64,000 bases of DNA from Methylorubrum populi (GCF_002355515.1 NZ_AP014809.1:4922501-4986500), one strand, 5' to 3'; shown: positions 26,551 through 36,314, counted from the first letter of the stretch. A program made the numbers and translations. Notes: generated by a model from the letters alone, not told the origin.

Positions 26551-29298
26551 TCAGCCCGCGGCGCGCTCCTTCTTCAGCCGGTAGAGCGCGTCGAGCGCCT
26601 CGCGCGGGGTCAGCGCGTCGGGATCGAGGGCATCGATCAATCGGCCGAGCCGGTCGTCCGGTTCGGGCTTCGCCGGCTCCGGCGGCGGGGGCGGCGCGGC
26701 GGAAAGGCTCGCAAAGAGCGGCAGGTCCTCGATCTTGCGGCGGGCGGGGCGCTCGCGCTCGGAGCTTTCGAGACCTTTGAGGATCGCGCCGGCGCGGGCC
26801 ACCACGCTCGGCGGCAGGCCGGCGAGGCGGGCGACCTGCAGGCCGTAGGAGCGTTCGGCCACGCCCGGCACCACCTCGTGCAGGAACACCACGTCGCCCC
26901 GGTCCTCGGCCACCTTCAGGGTCGCGTTGTCGAGGCGCGGCAGGCGCTGGCTCAGTGCCGTCAGCTCGTGGAAATGGGTGGCGAACAGCGCCCGGCAGCC
27001 GTTCTTCTCGTGCAGGTGCTCCAGGCAGGCCCAGGCGATGGAGAGGCCGTCGAAGGTCGCGGTGCCCCGCCCGATCTCGTCGAGCACCACCAGCGAGCGG
27101 CGGGTCGCCTGATTGAGGATCGCGGCGGTCTCGACCATCTCGACCATGAAGGTCGAGTGGCCCCGCGCGAGGTCGTCGGCCGCGCCGACGCGGGAGAACA
27201 GGCGGTCCACCACGCCGAGCCGGGCGGAGGCCGCCGGCACGAAGGCGCCCATCTGCGCCAGCACGGCGATCAGCGCGTTCTGGCGCAGGAAGGTCGACTT
27301 GCCGCCCATGTTCGGGCCGGTGACGAGGCGGATGCGCCCGGCCTCGTCGCCCGACAGGTCGCAGGCATTGGCGATGAAGGCCTCGCCCGCCTTGACCAGC
27401 GCCGCCTCCACGACAGGATGGCGCCCGCCCTTGATCTCGAAGGCGAGGCTCTCGTCGATGACGGGACGGGTCCAGGCGAGTTCGACCGCGAGTTCCGCGT
27501 GGCTTGCCGCCACGTCGAGGCCCGACAGCGCCTCGGCGATATCGGCGATCGCCTCCGCGCCCTCGCTCACCCGCGCGCTCAACGCGTCGAACACCGCCGA
27601 TTCGAGGGCCAGCACCCGGTCGGAAGCGCCGGCGATCTTCGATTCCAGCTCGCCGAGTTCGACGCTGGTGAAGCGCATCGCGTCGACCATGGTCTGGCGA
27701 TGCACGAAGTCCTGCATCAGGCCCTTGAGGCAGGCCTCGCCCACCGCCTGCGGCACCTCGATGTAGTAGCCCAGCACGTTGTTGTGCTTGATCCGGAGCG
27801 TCCTGCAGCCGGTGGCCTCGGCATAGCGCGCCTGGAGCGCGGCGATGACCTTGCGCGAGTCCTGGCCGAGGAGGCGCGCCTCGTCGATCTCGGCGTGGTA
27901 GCCCGCGCGCACGAAACCACCGTCGCGGCGGTTGAGCGGCAGGTCGTCGGCGAGCGCGGCGGCCAGTTCCTCCGTGAGCGCCCGGTCGGCCTTGTCGAGG
28001 CGGCGGGCGAGGCGGGCGAGCCCGTCCGGCAAATCCTCCCGCGCCAGCCGCTCGCTGATGGTCGCGGCGGCCGCGAGCCCGTCGCGCAGGGCGGCGAGGT
28101 CGCGCGGGCCGGCCCGGTTCAGGCCGATGCGGGAGAGCGCCCGGGCGATGTCGGGGGCGGCGTGGAGCGCGTCGCGCAGTTGCGCGCGCAGGGCGCCGTC
28201 ATCGGCGAGGAAGGCGACGGCGTCGTGGCGGCGCCCGATCTTCGTCAGGTCCGTCAGGGGGCCGGCGAGGTGTTCGGCCAGCAGCCGGGCGCCGCCCGCC
28301 GAGACCGTGCGGTCGATGGCGTCGAGCAGGCTGCCCTGGCGCTCGCCCGAGAGGGTGCGGGTGAGTTCGAGGTTGGCGCGGGTGGCCGCGTCGATGGCGA
28401 GCGTCGCCCCCGTCGCCTCCCGGCTCGGCGCCGAGAGCGGCACGCGGGTGCCGAGCTGCGTCCGCTCCAGATAGAGCAAAGCCGCCCCGGCGGCGGCGAT
28501 CTCCGCCCGGCTGAAAGTCCCGAACCCGTCCAGGGTCTTGACGCCGAACTGCTCGCGGATGCGCCGCTCGGCCGAGGCCGGCTCCAACTCGCCCTGGGCC
28601 AGCGGCACCACCGCGGCCTTGGTCTCCCGCCACAGCTTGGCGAGTGCCGGATCGGCGTGGATGACTTCCGAGAGCACGATCTCCCGCGGCTCGTGCCGGG
28701 CGATCGCGGCGGCGAGTTCGGAGCCCTCCACCTCGCTCAAGGAGAAGCGGCCGGTGGAGATGTCGAGGGCGGCGAGCCCGTAGGCCTCGCGGTTGTCCGA
28801 GACCCTCCGCCGCCCGATGGCGAGCAGCAGGTTGGCCCGCGTCGGGTCGAGCAGGCGGTCCTCGGTGAGCGTGCCCGGCGTGACGAGGCGGATCACCTCG
28901 CGCCGCACCACCGATTTCGGGCCCCGCTTCTTGGCCTCGGCGGCGTCCTCGGTCTGCTGGCAGACGGCGACGCGGTGGCCCAGTGCGATCAGCCGGTGGA
29001 GATAATCGTCGGCCCGCTCCAGGGGCACGCCGCACATCGGGATGTCGGCGCCGCCGTGCTTGCCCCGCTTGGTCAGGACGATGCCCAGCGCCCGGGAGGC
29101 GATCTCCGCATCCTCGAAGAACAGCTCGTAGAAGTCGCCCATCCGGTAGAACAGCAGGCAGTCCGGATTGGCGGCCTTGATCTCGATGTACTGCGCCATC
29201 ATCGGCGTGGCGCCGGGGATGTCGAGGGGCGAGGAAGTCACCGTATCCGCCGCCTGGGCACGCCGTTCGAGGGGTTGGGGACGCTGGGGTCTGGGCAT
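26551..29298 (-). CDS. mutS: DNA mismatch repair protein MutS
   Basis: A 915-residue mismatch-recognition ATPase. The mismatch-binding Phe-x-Glu is seen in [12 protein letters not shown] (Phe56, Glu58). The connector and lever domains follow, then the clamp. The ATPase has [10 protein letters not shown] (Walker A), [15 protein letters not shown] and [15 protein letters not shown] (Walker B), and ATHFHELT. The tail ([16 protein letters not shown]) is the small helical tetramer/dimer element. The first 30 residues before the conserved MMAQYIEIK are extra. ATG 29298 is chosen as the first good start. Its partner mutL is about 22 kb away in the same window; no mutH was seen. Confidence 0.97.
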   Translation of the reverse strand: MPRPQRPQPLERRAQAADTVTSSPLDIPGATPMMAQYIEIKAANPDCLLFYRMGDFYELFFEDAEIASRALGIVLTKRGKHGGADIPMCGVPLERADDYLHRLIALGHRVAVCQQTEDAAEAKKRGPKSVVRREVIRLVTPGTLTEDRLLDPTRANLLLAIGRRRVSDNREAYGLAALDISTGRFSLSEVEGSELAAAIARHEPREIVLSEVIHADPALAKLWRETKAAVVPLAQGELEPASAERRIREQFGVKTLDGFGTFSRAEIAAAGAALLYLERTQLGTRVPLSAPSREATGATLAIDAATRANLELTRTLSGERQGSLLDAIDRTVSAGGARLLAEHLAGPLTDLTKIGRRHDAVAFLADDGALRAQLRDALHAAPDIARALSRIGLNRAGPRDLAALRDGLAAAATISERLAREDLPDGLARLARRLDKADRALTEELAAALADDLPLNRRDGGFVRAGYHAEIDEARLLGQDSRKVIAALQARYAEATGCRTLRIKHNNVLGYYIEVPQAVGEACLKGLMQDFVHRQTMVDAMRFTSVELGELESKIAGASDRVLALESAVFDALSARVSEGAEAIADIAEALSGLDVAASHAELAVELAWTRPVIDESLAFEIKGGRHPVVEAALVKAGEAFIANACDLSGDEAGRIRLVTGPNMGGKSTFLRQNALIAVLAQMGAFVPAASARLGVVDRLFSRVGAADDLARGHSTFMVEMVETAAILNQATRRSLVVLDEIGRGTATFDGLSIAWACLEHLHEKNGCRALFATHFHELTALSQRLPRLDNATLKVAEDRGDVVFLHEVVPGVAERSYGLQVARLAGLPPSVVARAGAILKGLESSERERPARRKIEDLPLFASLSAAPPPPPEPAKPEPDDRLGRLIDALDPDALTPREALDALYRLKKERAAG

Positions 29299-29419
29299 GG
29301 ATCGGAGGCTAGCAGCCCCGCCTGCGCCGGGCACCGCCGGCCGGCCGTGAAGACCGTGGACAAGTGGGCGCTCTCCCCAGCCCTCGCAAGCGGCGACGGG
29401 GCCAGCGAGAACAGCCGAA

Positions 29420-29446
29420 GCCCGCCCGGCATTGCCCCGGACGGGC
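29420..29446 (-). terminator. Hairpin downstream of the His/Arg-rich gene
   Basis: On the minus strand GCCCGTCCGG pairs with CCGGGCGGGC through one G-U wobble, around a 7-base loop. It is followed by TTCGGCTGTTCTC. The mismatch exists only on the plus strand, so it folds better in the minus-strand transcript, as expected for the end of the 29481 gene. Confidence 0.5.
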
Positions 29447-29480
29447 CTCTTTCAACAAACCTGCTTCCGGAGGCCGAAGC

Positions 29481-29804
29481 TCAGTAGCGCGGGCCGCCCG
29501 TGGTGTTGCCGAGCTGCTGCTGGTAGCCGGACCGCTCCGGGTTGCGGGCGTTCGGGTTGCCGTGGCGATAGGTGTTCATGCGGCGGCGATGGCGCTCGGC
29601 CTTGGTCGAGTGGTGGTGGCCGAGCACGCTGCGGTGGGAGCGGTGCCAGCGCCGGTGATGGCGGCCATGGTCGCGAACGATCTCGACCGTGTCGCCGGCG
29701 ATCACGCCGGGCGCGGGCATCGCGGGGGCGGCCGATGCGGCCCCGATTCCCAGGCCGAAGCTGCCGAGCAGCACACCGGCTGCGAGTGTCAGGGCAATAC
29801 GCAT
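29481..29804 (-). CDS. Small exported His/Arg-rich protein
   Basis: A 107-residue protein with a clear signal peptide (MRIALTLAAGVLLGSFGLGIG, then AASA). The mature part is short, PAMPAPGVIAGDTVEIVRDHG, then very basic and histidine-rich: GRHHRRWHRSHRSVLGHHH and KAERHRRRMNTYRHGN. The tail is Asn/Gly/Gln-rich. No domain is recognised. The His clusters could bind metal or polyanions. ATG 29804 has GGAGAAAG upstream, and a longer frame has no signal at its start. It is divergent from hrpB, with an AT-rich shared control region (29805-29981). Confidence 0.72.
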   Translation of the reverse strand: MRIALTLAAGVLLGSFGLGIGAASAAPAMPAPGVIAGDTVEIVRDHGRHHRRWHRSHRSVLGHHHSTKAERHRRRMNTYRHGNPNARNPERSGYQQQLGNTTGGPRY

Positions 29805-29981
29805 CGTCGTCTTTCTCCGTCGCGTGCATGGGACGCACGCCGAGCGCACAAGTCGTCGTTCACCCCTCCGTTCCGGGTAGAGATCAAGCTATGTTAACAA
29901 ATTTTCGTGTTGGATTACTTTGATCAATCAACCGTAGCGGGACGGTTGCACCCGCGCGCGAACCGCGGCACCTCCCGAACC

Positions 29982-32462
29982 ATGTCGCCGCCTGCCTCCG
30001 CACTCCCGATCGAAGCCGCCCTCCCCGCCCTGCGGGCGGCCCTGTCCGCGCGCAGCTCCGCCGTGCTCGTGGCGCCGCCGGGAGCCGGCAAGACCACGCG
30101 GGTGCCGCTGGCCCTCCTCGATGAACCTTGGATCGGGGGGAAGAAGATCATCCTCCTCGAACCCCGGCGCCTCGCGGCCCGCGGTGCCGCCGAGCGCATG
30201 GCGGCCACCCTCGGCGAGCGGGTCGGCGACACGGTCGGCCTGCGGGTGCGGCTCGGCTCCAAGATCTCGGCCCGCACCCGGATCGAGGTCGTCACCGAGG
30301 GGGTGTTCACCCGCATGATCCTCGACGATCCGGAGCTTGCCGGCATCGGCGCGGTCCTGTTCGACGAGTTCCACGAACGCTCGCTCGACGCCGATCTCGG
30401 ACTGGCCTTCGCCCTCGATGCCCAGGGGGCGCTGCGGGAGGACCTGCGGATCCTGGCCATGTCGGCGACCCTCGACGGGGCTCGGGTCGCGGGGCTCCTC
30501 GGCGACGCGCCGGTCGTGGAATCCGAAGGGCGCGCCTATCCGGTCGAGACGCGCCATCTCGACCGCGACGGAAGCGAGCGCATCGAGGACGCGATGGCCG
30601 CCGCGATCCTGCGGGCGCTGCGGGCCGATCCCGGCTCGGTTCTGGCCTTCCTGCCGGGGCAGGCGGAGATCCGCCGCACCGCCGAGCGGCTGGCGGAGCG
30701 CCTGCCGGCCGACACCGACCTCGCCCCCCTCTACGGCGCGCTGAGCCAGGGCGAGCAGGACCGGGCGGTGGCGCCCGCCCCGCCCGGGCGGCGCAAGGTG
30801 GTGCTCGCGACCTCCATCGCCGAGACCTCGCTGACGATCCAGGGCGTGCGCATCGTCGTCGATTCCGGGCTCGCCCGCGTGCCGCTCTACGAGCCCGGTA
30901 ACGGCATGACCCGCCTCGTCACCGCGCGGGCCTCGCGCGCCTCGGTCGACCAGCGCCGGGGCCGCGCCGGCCGCACCGAGCCCGGCGTGTGCTGGCGGCT
31001 CTGGCCGGAGGCGGCGACCGCCGCGCTCGAACCCTTCGCCCGGCCCGAGATTCTTTCCGCCGATCTGGCCGGCCTCACCCTCGACTGCGCCGCCTGGGGC
31101 GTCACCGACCCGACCGCCCTGCCCTTCCTCGATCCGCCGCCGGCTCCGGCGCTGGCCGAGGCGCGGGCGATGCTGACCGATCTCGGCGCCCTCGACCCGG
31201 ACGGGCGACTCACCGCCACCGGACACACCCTGCGCAGCCTGCCGCTGCCGCCCCGTCTCGCCCGGATGGTCGCCCGCGCCGCCGAATCCGGTCAGGCGCG
31301 GGCCGCCGCCGATCTCGCCGCCGTGCTGGTCGAGCGCGGCCTCGGCGGCGACGCGGCCGATCTCGCCGAGCGCCTCGACCGCTTCCGCCGCGACCGCGGC
31401 GGCCGGGCCGCCGATATGCGCCGCCTCGCCGAAGGCTGGGCGCGGCAGGCGGCCCGGGCTTCGGGCGATGCGGCCGATCCCGATCCCGCTCTCGCCGAGC
31501 CCGGTGCCCTGCTGGCGCTGGCCTACCCGGATCGGGTGGCGCGGGCGCGGGGTCGGGATGGGGCGTTCCTGATGGCCAATGGCCGCGCCGGCCTCGTCGA
31601 CCCCGCGAGCCCGCTCGCCCGCGAGCCCTTCATCGTCGTCGCCGACCTCACCGGCGCCGCGGCCTCCGCCCGCATCCTCTCGGCCGCCGCGATTTCCTCC
31701 GAGTCCATCGACGCCCTGTTCCGCGACCGGATCGAAACCGTGCGCAGCGTCGGCTTCGACGGGCAAGCCCGCGCGCTGCGCGCCCGCGAGGGGCGCCGGC
31801 TCGGGGCCGTCACCCTGGACGAGCGCACGATGCCCGTCCCCGCCGACGCGGAGGCGGCGCGGGTGCTGGCCCGCGGCGTGGCCGGGCTCGGCCTCGACCG
31901 CCTGCCCTGGACACCCGCATTGGCGCAGTGGCGGGCCCGCATCCGCTTCCTCCACGAGGCCGAGGGCGGGGAATGGCCGGACCTGTCCGACGAGGCTCTG
32001 GCCGCCGGTGTCGAGGAGTGGCTCGCCCCAGCCATCCTCGGGCGCGCCTCGCTGGCGGCGATCACCGCCGACGATCTCGGCCAGGCGCTGCAGGGCCTGC
32101 TGCCCTGGACCCTGCGCACCCGCCTGGAGGCGGAGGCGCCGAGCCATATCGAGGTGCCGACGGGCTCGCGCATCCCGATCGACTACGAATCAGGCCCCGA
32201 ACCTGTGCTCGCGGTGCGGGTGCAGGAGCTGTTCGGGCTCGACCGTCACCCCACCCTCGGCGGCGGACGCGTGCCGCTGGTGCTCCACCTGCTCTCGCCG
32301 GCCCACCGCCCGATCCAGATCACCCGCGACCTGCCGGGTTTTTGGCGCGGCTCGTGGAGTGCCGTGCGCTCGGAGATGCGGGGGCGGTACCCGCGCCATC
32401 CCTGGCCGGAGGATCCGCTCAGCGAGGCGCCGACCCGCCGTGCGAAGCCGCGGGGGACGTGA
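29982..32462 (+). CDS. hrpB: ATP-dependent helicase HrpB
   Basis: An 826-residue DExH-box RNA helicase-like protein. Motif I is APPGAGKTT, motif II LFDEFHERS (DEFH), motif III AMSATLD and motif VI DQRRGRAGRTEPG. The helicase-associated domain follows. The HrpB-specific C-terminal domain has HIEVPTGSRIPIDYESG, VRVQELFGLDRHPTLGGG and PGFWRGSWSAVRSEMRGRYP, all diagnostic. The physiological role of HrpB is not settled; it resembles the mRNA-processing helicase HrpA. ATG 29982 is the first start within the conserved region; an upstream ATG adds unconserved residues. Its 3' end overlaps the convergent membrane-protein gene by 44 bases. Confidence 0.95.
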   Translation: MSPPASALPIEAALPALRAALSARSSAVLVAPPGAGKTTRVPLALLDEPWIGGKKIILLEPRRLAARGAAERMAATLGERVGDTVGLRVRLGSKISARTRIEVVTEGVFTRMILDDPELAGIGAVLFDEFHERSLDADLGLAFALDAQGALREDLRILAMSATLDGARVAGLLGDAPVVESEGRAYPVETRHLDRDGSERIEDAMAAAILRALRADPGSVLAFLPGQAEIRRTAERLAERLPADTDLAPLYGALSQGEQDRAVAPAPPGRRKVVLATSIAETSLTIQGVRIVVDSGLARVPLYEPGNGMTRLVTARASRASVDQRRGRAGRTEPGVCWRLWPEAATAALEPFARPEILSADLAGLTLDCAAWGVTDPTALPFLDPPPAPALAEARAMLTDLGALDPDGRLTATGHTLRSLPLPPRLARMVARAAESGQARAAADLAAVLVERGLGGDAADLAERLDRFRRDRGGRAADMRRLAEGWARQAARASGDAADPDPALAEPGALLALAYPDRVARARGRDGAFLMANGRAGLVDPASPLAREPFIVVADLTGAAASARILSAAAISSESIDALFRDRIETVRSVGFDGQARALRAREGRRLGAVTLDERTMPVPADAEAARVLARGVAGLGLDRLPWTPALAQWRARIRFLHEAEGGEWPDLSDEALAAGVEEWLAPAILGRASLAAITADDLGQALQGLLPWTLRTRLEAEAPSHIEVPTGSRIPIDYESGPEPVLAVRVQELFGLDRHPTLGGGRVPLVLHLLSPAHRPIQITRDLPGFWRGSWSAVRSEMRGRYPRHPWPEDPLSEAPTRRAKPRGT

Positions 32463-33174
32463 CGGGGACTTTGGGTATCAGCCGGATCAGGAGCCGGTGG
32501 GTCGGCCAGCAGATCAGCAGCGGGATGCCGGCGACGAGGCCCGCGAACCATGCCCAGGCCGGCATCATCGTCTGGGCGGCGTGGTCGCCCATGCCCCAGA
32601 CGTAGTTGATGTTGACCGGCGTCAGCCCGGGATCGGGCCGCGGCGGCGGCATCAGGAAGAAGCAGACGAACAGGACGAGCACGGCCAGCGCCGACCACGC
32701 GGTCCAGGCGCGGCGGTCGTAGCCGAGCCGCCACACGAGGAAGACGAGCAGGAACGGCAGCCAGCCGTGGAACAGCGACAGCCCCCGAAGGAACGGCGAG
32801 GTCTCGCGGTTGAACATGTAGGCGGTCATGCCGGTCAGCGGGGTGCCCGCCGCCTCGGCCGCGAAATCGACGACCCAGAGCGTCTGCGGTGCGAGGAGAC
32901 CGACGGCGCAGACCGAGACGAGCAGCGCGCTCTCGGCCCAGATGCCGACGAGGGTCAGGATCAGGGCGATGTCGCAGAAATACAGGAAGTTCGTGGGCCC
33001 GTACTGGGTGAGATAGACCGGAACCAGCACCGCCATGAAGGCCGAGTAGGCGAGCTTGAGGCTCAGGGGGATGCGCGCGGGGCTGCGCGCGCGGACGCCC
33101 CTGACACCGTCTCTGACGCCGTCCTGCCCGATCACGGGCTCATCTGCCGTCGCCGCATTGCCGGAAGGACTCAT
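32419..33174 (-). CDS. Integral membrane protein of unknown function
   Basis: A 251-residue membrane protein with about six hydrophobic segments, such as LAYSAFMAVLVPVYLTQYGP, LYFCDIALILTLVGIWAE, LLVSVCAVGLLAPQTLWVVD, WLPFLLVFLVWRLGY and ALAVLVLFVCFFLMPPP. Loops hold conserved-looking polar sequence: NFLYFCD, FNRETSPFLRGLSLFHGW and PGLTPVNINYVWGMG. No transporter motif is recognised. The pattern is of a compact, probably enzymatic or structural membrane protein. ATG 33174 follows AGGGGGCGG. It overlaps the end of hrpB by 44 bases and is divergent from the 33285 gene. Homologues are probably annotated only as membrane proteins. Confidence 0.78.
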   Translation of the reverse strand: MSPSGNAATADEPVIGQDGVRDGVRGVRARSPARIPLSLKLAYSAFMAVLVPVYLTQYGPTNFLYFCDIALILTLVGIWAESALLVSVCAVGLLAPQTLWVVDFAAEAAGTPLTGMTAYMFNRETSPFLRGLSLFHGWLPFLLVFLVWRLGYDRRAWTAWSALAVLVLFVCFFLMPPPRPDPGLTPVNINYVWGMGDHAAQTMMPAWAWFAGLVAGIPLLICWPTHRLLIRLIPKVPVTSPAASHGGSAPR

Positions 33175-33284
33175 TGCCGCCCCCTGTCGTTTCCGGCTTG
33201 ACCGTGGCCGAGATTCGCTCGCCTGAGCGTGAGGGAGCGCACGCGGCACGCCGCGCCCACGCGAGACGGGAAGGATACGATTCC

Positions 33285-33677
33285 ATGGGTTCAGCGACCG
33301 GCCGCACCTGCGTACCGATCCCGGCCCTGATCCCGGCGCTCATGCTCGCAGGCCTCGTCGCCGGTGCGGCCCGCGCAGAGACGGCGCCCGACGTCAGCGG
33401 CGCCCGTCCGCTGGTCATCCCCCAGGTCGAAGGCGAGCGCCAGGGCAAGGTCCTCGGCCGGGCGCTGGCCTGCGGCGCGGAGCGCGGGCGGATCGAGCGT
33501 GTGCTGAGGGCCGGCCGCGAGCGCATGCTGGCAGCGGTCGGCCGGGCGCTGACCGAGGAGCGCTACGCGCTCGCCCTGGACGACGCGATGCGCCTGGAAA
33601 CGAGCCTGCCGGCGCCCTCTCCGGGCGCGTGCGACAAGGCGCTGGCGGGTCTCGAGCGGCTGGAGAAGGCGCCGTAG
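33285..33677 (+). CDS. Small periplasmic hypothetical protein
   Basis: A 130-residue protein with a signal peptide (CVPIPALIPALMLAGLVAG, then AARA-E). The mature part of about 98 residues is mostly helical. It has VIPQVEGERQGKVLGRALAC, ERGRIERVLRAGRERML and ALTEERYALALDDAMRLE. Two mature cysteines (ALAC and GACDK) could form a disulfide. No family is recognised. GGAAGGA precedes ATG 33285 at good spacing. It is divergent from the membrane-protein gene and ends just before the convergent gloA. Confidence 0.7.
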   Translation: MGSATGRTCVPIPALIPALMLAGLVAGAARAETAPDVSGARPLVIPQVEGERQGKVLGRALACGAERGRIERVLRAGRERMLAAVGRALTEERYALALDDAMRLETSLPAPSPGACDKALAGLERLEKAP

Positions 33678-33690
33678 CGTCTCCCGGAAG

Positions 33691-34086
33691 TCAGGCGAAG
33701 CGGCCGCCCTTCTGGATCACCTCGATCTTGTAGCCGTCCGGATCGGTGGCGAAGAAGAAGGTCGCGAGCGCGGTGCCGCCGTGCTTGAGCGTCTTGACCG
33801 GCGTGACCGGAAACCCTTCGCGCTCGAAGCGGGCGTGCTCCGCCTCCGCGTCCTCCACCACGAAGGCGAGGTGGCCGTAGCCGTCGCCGAGATTGTAGGG
33901 CTCCGAACGGTCCTTGTTGACAGTCAGTTCGAGTTCGAACGGCGAGGACGGGTCGCGCAGGTAGAGCAGCGTGAAGTCCGGGAAGTCGAAGCGGTCGGCC
34001 GGCTCCAGGCCGAAGGCGCGGGCGTAGTAGTCGCGGGAACGCGCCTCGTCGCGGACGCGGATCATGGTGTGGACGGGCTTGGCCAT
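33691..34086 (-). CDS. gloA: Lactoylglutathione lyase (glyoxalase I)
   Basis: A 131-residue VOC-fold enzyme that isomerises the methylglyoxal-glutathione hemithioacetal to S-lactoylglutathione. The glyoxalase I signature appears as VHTMIRVRDEARSRDYYARAFG and FELELTVNKD. GYGHLAFVVEDAEA and DPDGYKIEVIQKG follow. Metal ligands His6, Glu in FELEL, His in GYGHLAF and Glu in YKIEVIQ are all present. Length matches the E. coli enzyme (135). It stands alone, divergent from xerC. Methylglyoxal detoxification is a core function. Confidence 0.93.
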   Translation of the reverse strand: MAKPVHTMIRVRDEARSRDYYARAFGLEPADRFDFPDFTLLYLRDPSSPFELELTVNKDRSEPYNLGDGYGHLAFVVEDAEAEHARFEREGFPVTPVKTLKHGGTALATFFFATDPDGYKIEVIQKGGRFA

Positions 34087-34237
34087 CGGCCCTCTCTTTC
34101 TGAGCGAACGTACCCTTGGGGGAACGCCCTCGGGCGAACCTGAGCGAATGTGCGCTCATCTGGCGCGTGGGCGGCCGGGCGGAAAGGGTTTTGCGCCTTA
34201 ACCCTTCGTCAACCTTAAGGGATCTTTGCTGGCCGCG

Positions 34238-35374
34238 ATGATGCGAGCCGCGTCCCCCGATGCCGTCGATGCCGACGCCCTGCTGCCGCCGGGCGATGCC
34301 GCCCTGCGCGCTGCGATGCGCGGCTGGCGCGAGGCGCTGGCCCGCGAGCGGCGCCTGGCGGCCAACACCGTCGAGGCCTACGAGCGGGACCTGCGCCAGT
34401 TCCTGATCCATCGCGCCGGCCGGTCCGGCACGCCGACCATTGCCGGGCTGATCGCCCTCAAACCCCGCGACCTGCGCGCCTTCATGGCCGCGCGCCGGGC
34501 GGAGGGCGTCGGCGGGCGCTCCCTGATGCGGATGCTGGCGGGTCTGCGCTCCTTCGCCCGCTTCCTCGAGCGCGAAGGGCACGGCAGCGTGGCCGCACTC
34601 GGCGCGGTGCGCTCGCCCAAGGTCGAGCGGCGCCTGCCGCGCCCGCTGCCGGTGTCCGCCGCCCTCGCGATGACCGCGCCCGAGACCCGCCCCGACGATG
34701 CCCGCGACCCTTGGGTGCTCGCCCGCGACGCGGCGGTGATCGCGCTGCTCTACGGTTCGGGCCTGCGCATCTCCGAGGCGCTGGGGCTCGCCGCCCGCGA
34801 CGCGCCGGTTCCCGGCATCGACGAGGTCCGGGTGACGGGCAAGGGCGGCAAGGTCCGCGCCGTGCCCGTGTTGCCGGCGGTGGCGGAGGCGGTGGCCGCC
34901 TACCTGTCGCTCTGCCCGCACCCCCTCGATCCGGAGGGGCCGCTCTTCGTCGGCGTGAAGGGCGGACCGCTCTCGCCGCGGGTGGTGCAATATGCGGTGG
35001 CCGCCCTGCGCGGCGCGCTCGGACTGCCCGAGAGCGCGACCCCGCACGCCCTGCGCCACTCCTTCGCGACGCATCTCCTAGCCCGCCAGGGGGAGCTGCG
35101 GGCGATCCAGGAACTGCTCGGCCACGCCTCGCTCTCGACCACGCAGATCTACACCAAGGTCGATGCCGCCCGCCTGATGAGCGCCTTCGAGGACGCCCAT
35201 CCCCGCGCACGGCGGCGGCCGCCGCGGCCCGAAGCGGGCCGGGCGCCGATCGAATCCGTTGACGCGGAACAAGGTTCGGGCGCCCATGCCGGCTATGCTG
35301 TTCGGAAGGCCGGCCCGGGCGAGCCGAGGCGAGAGACGAGACGAGAGCCCGGCGCGGAGCGCAGAAATGCGTGA
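34238..35374 (+). CDS. xerC: Tyrosine recombinase XerC
   Basis: A 378-residue tyrosine recombinase. The N-terminal SAM-like core-binding domain holds AANTVEAYERDLRQFL and GGRSLMRMLAGLRSFARFL. The catalytic domain has the complete set: Arg177 (SGLRISE), Lys202 (TGKGGK), His270 and Arg273 (HALRHS), His296 (LGHASLS) and the nucleophile Tyr305 (TQIYTKVD). It is closest in style to XerC, which with XerD resolves chromosome dimers. A 60-residue Arg/Pro/Glu-rich tail extends beyond the usual end (about 300). The start is uncertain: a TTG at 34226 is also in frame. Mobile-element integrase is less likely because no att repeats or phage genes adjoin. Confidence 0.9.
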   Translation: MMRAASPDAVDADALLPPGDAALRAAMRGWREALARERRLAANTVEAYERDLRQFLIHRAGRSGTPTIAGLIALKPRDLRAFMAARRAEGVGGRSLMRMLAGLRSFARFLEREGHGSVAALGAVRSPKVERRLPRPLPVSAALAMTAPETRPDDARDPWVLARDAAVIALLYGSGLRISEALGLAARDAPVPGIDEVRVTGKGGKVRAVPVLPAVAEAVAAYLSLCPHPLDPEGPLFVGVKGGPLSPRVVQYAVAALRGALGLPESATPHALRHSFATHLLARQGELRAIQELLGHASLSTTQIYTKVDAARLMSAFEDAHPRARRRPPRPEAGRAPIESVDAEQGSGAHAGYAVRKAGPGEPRRETRREPGAERRNA

Positions 35375-35473
35375 ATGTGCCCCGTTTACCTTGGTCTTGC
35401 CGCGATTGAGTGGCGGACTGTCCTCAACCGGGTGGCCCGGCGCCGCCGAGTCAGAAGCTTCAGGGAGTGTCCG

Positions 35474-35608
35474 ATGCGCGTGAGCGGTATCTGTCTCGCA
35501 ATCCTGCCCGTCGTCGCCGTCCTCGCCGTGACCGCGACGGTCAAGACTCTGCTCCTTCCCGTCACCGCCGTGCGGCTGCTCGCCCGCGGGCGCGCCGCCC
35601 GCGCCTGA
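35474..35608 (+). CDS. Possible single-span small membrane protein
   Basis: A possible 44-residue protein, MRVSGICLAILPVVAVLAVT continuing with a basic tail (RLLARGRAARA). It has one hydrophobic helix and a positively charged C-terminus, so an inner-membrane orientation with the tail inside is plausible. GGGAG stands about 7 bases before the ATG, and a 9-bp hairpin follows at 35615-35637. These signals support translation, but no homologue is recalled and the frame is short. It lies between xerC and a convergent phosphatase gene. Confidence 0.45.
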   Translation: MRVSGICLAILPVVAVLAVTATVKTLLLPVTAVRLLARGRAARA

Positions 35609-35614
35609 CCGGCC

Positions 35615-35637
35615 CCGGACGCGCCGCGCGCGTCCGG
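35615..35637. terminator. GC hairpin between convergent genes
   Basis: CCGGACGCG and CGCGTCCGG form a perfect 9-bp stem around CCGCG. It lies seven bases after the small membrane-protein frame and before the end of the convergent phosphatase gene. No U-tract follows. Confidence 0.5.
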
Positions 35638-35705
35638 CACCGGGCTGCGGACACGGCGGCCGGGCGGGGTGGCTCGTCGCTGCCCGCGCTTGTCCCGAAG
35701 GGCGC

Positions 35706-36314
35706 TCACGCCCAGCGCCAGCCCTTGGCCTCGATGACGAGAATGCTGCCCTGGCGGATGCCGAGCCGCGGGGCGGCGTAGATGTCGAGATGGCCGAGGA
35801 TGACCAGCAGCACCCGGGCGACGCCGCCATGGGCGACCATCACGGTCGGGCGGCGTAATTCGGCCACCACCTCCTCCACCCGCGTCTCGACCATGGCGTA
35901 GCTCTCCGCGCCCTCCCCGCGCGGCTGGTAGCCCCAGCGGTCGCGGTCGCGCGCCGCCGCCCCCGACGGATCGCGCCGCCGGATCTCCGCCCAGGTCTGG
36001 CCCTCCCAGGTACCGAACCCGATCTCTTTAAGCCGCGCATCGGCACGGAAGCCCGTCGGAGGCAGCCCGATGCCGGCGCGCAGGATCTCCATCGTCCTGC
36101 GGGCGCGGGTGAGCGGGCTCGCCACGTAATCGGCCGTCGGCAGTTCCGCCCCGGCGACGCGGCGCAGGCGCTCGGCCGCCTCCGCCGCGTGGGCGAGCCC
36201 ACTTGGGTTGAGATCGGTGTCGCGATGGCCCTGGAGGCGCCCTTCCGCGTTCCAGTCGGTCTGGCCGTGGCGCACGAACCAGATCGTCGGCACTCCGCTC
36301 ATGCCCTCGCTCAT
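35706..36314 (-). CDS. Histidine phosphatase family protein
   Basis: A 202-residue phosphoglycerate-mutase-like phosphatase. The RHG motif IWFVRHGQTDWNAEGRLQGH carries the phospho-accepting His16. ASPLTRARRTMEI provides the second Arg, KEIGFGTWEGQTW the Glu region, and VMVAHGGVARVLL the second catalytic His. All catalytic residues are present. Members act on small phospho-metabolites (for example phosphoglycolate, alpha-ribazole phosphate, sugar phosphates); which one cannot be told. The frame stays open upstream across the PPK2 gene, but homology starts here. ATG 36302 is an alternative start with GAGGG close by. It is divergent from the PPK2 gene. Confidence 0.9.
   Translation of the reverse strand: MSEGMSGVPTIWFVRHGQTDWNAEGRLQGHRDTDLNPSGLAHAAEAAERLRRVAGAELPTADYVASPLTRARRTMEILRAGIGLPPTGFRADARLKEIGFGTWEGQTWAEIRRRDPSGAAARDRDRWGYQPRGEGAESYAMVETRVEEVVAELRRPTVMVAHGGVARVLLVILGHLDIYAAPRLGIRQGSILVIEAKGWRWA

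Noticed and set aside
26512..29487. Very long plus-strand open frame opposite mutS
   Set aside because: It is antisense to a complete, motif-rich mutS gene. Its Arg/Gly/Ala/His-heavy composition is the mirror of GC-biased codons, and it has no recognisable domain.
34238..35374. XerC-like gene as integrase of a genomic island
   Set aside because: No tRNA, att-like direct repeats, excisionase or mobile genes adjoin it, and the sequence style is chromosomal XerC.
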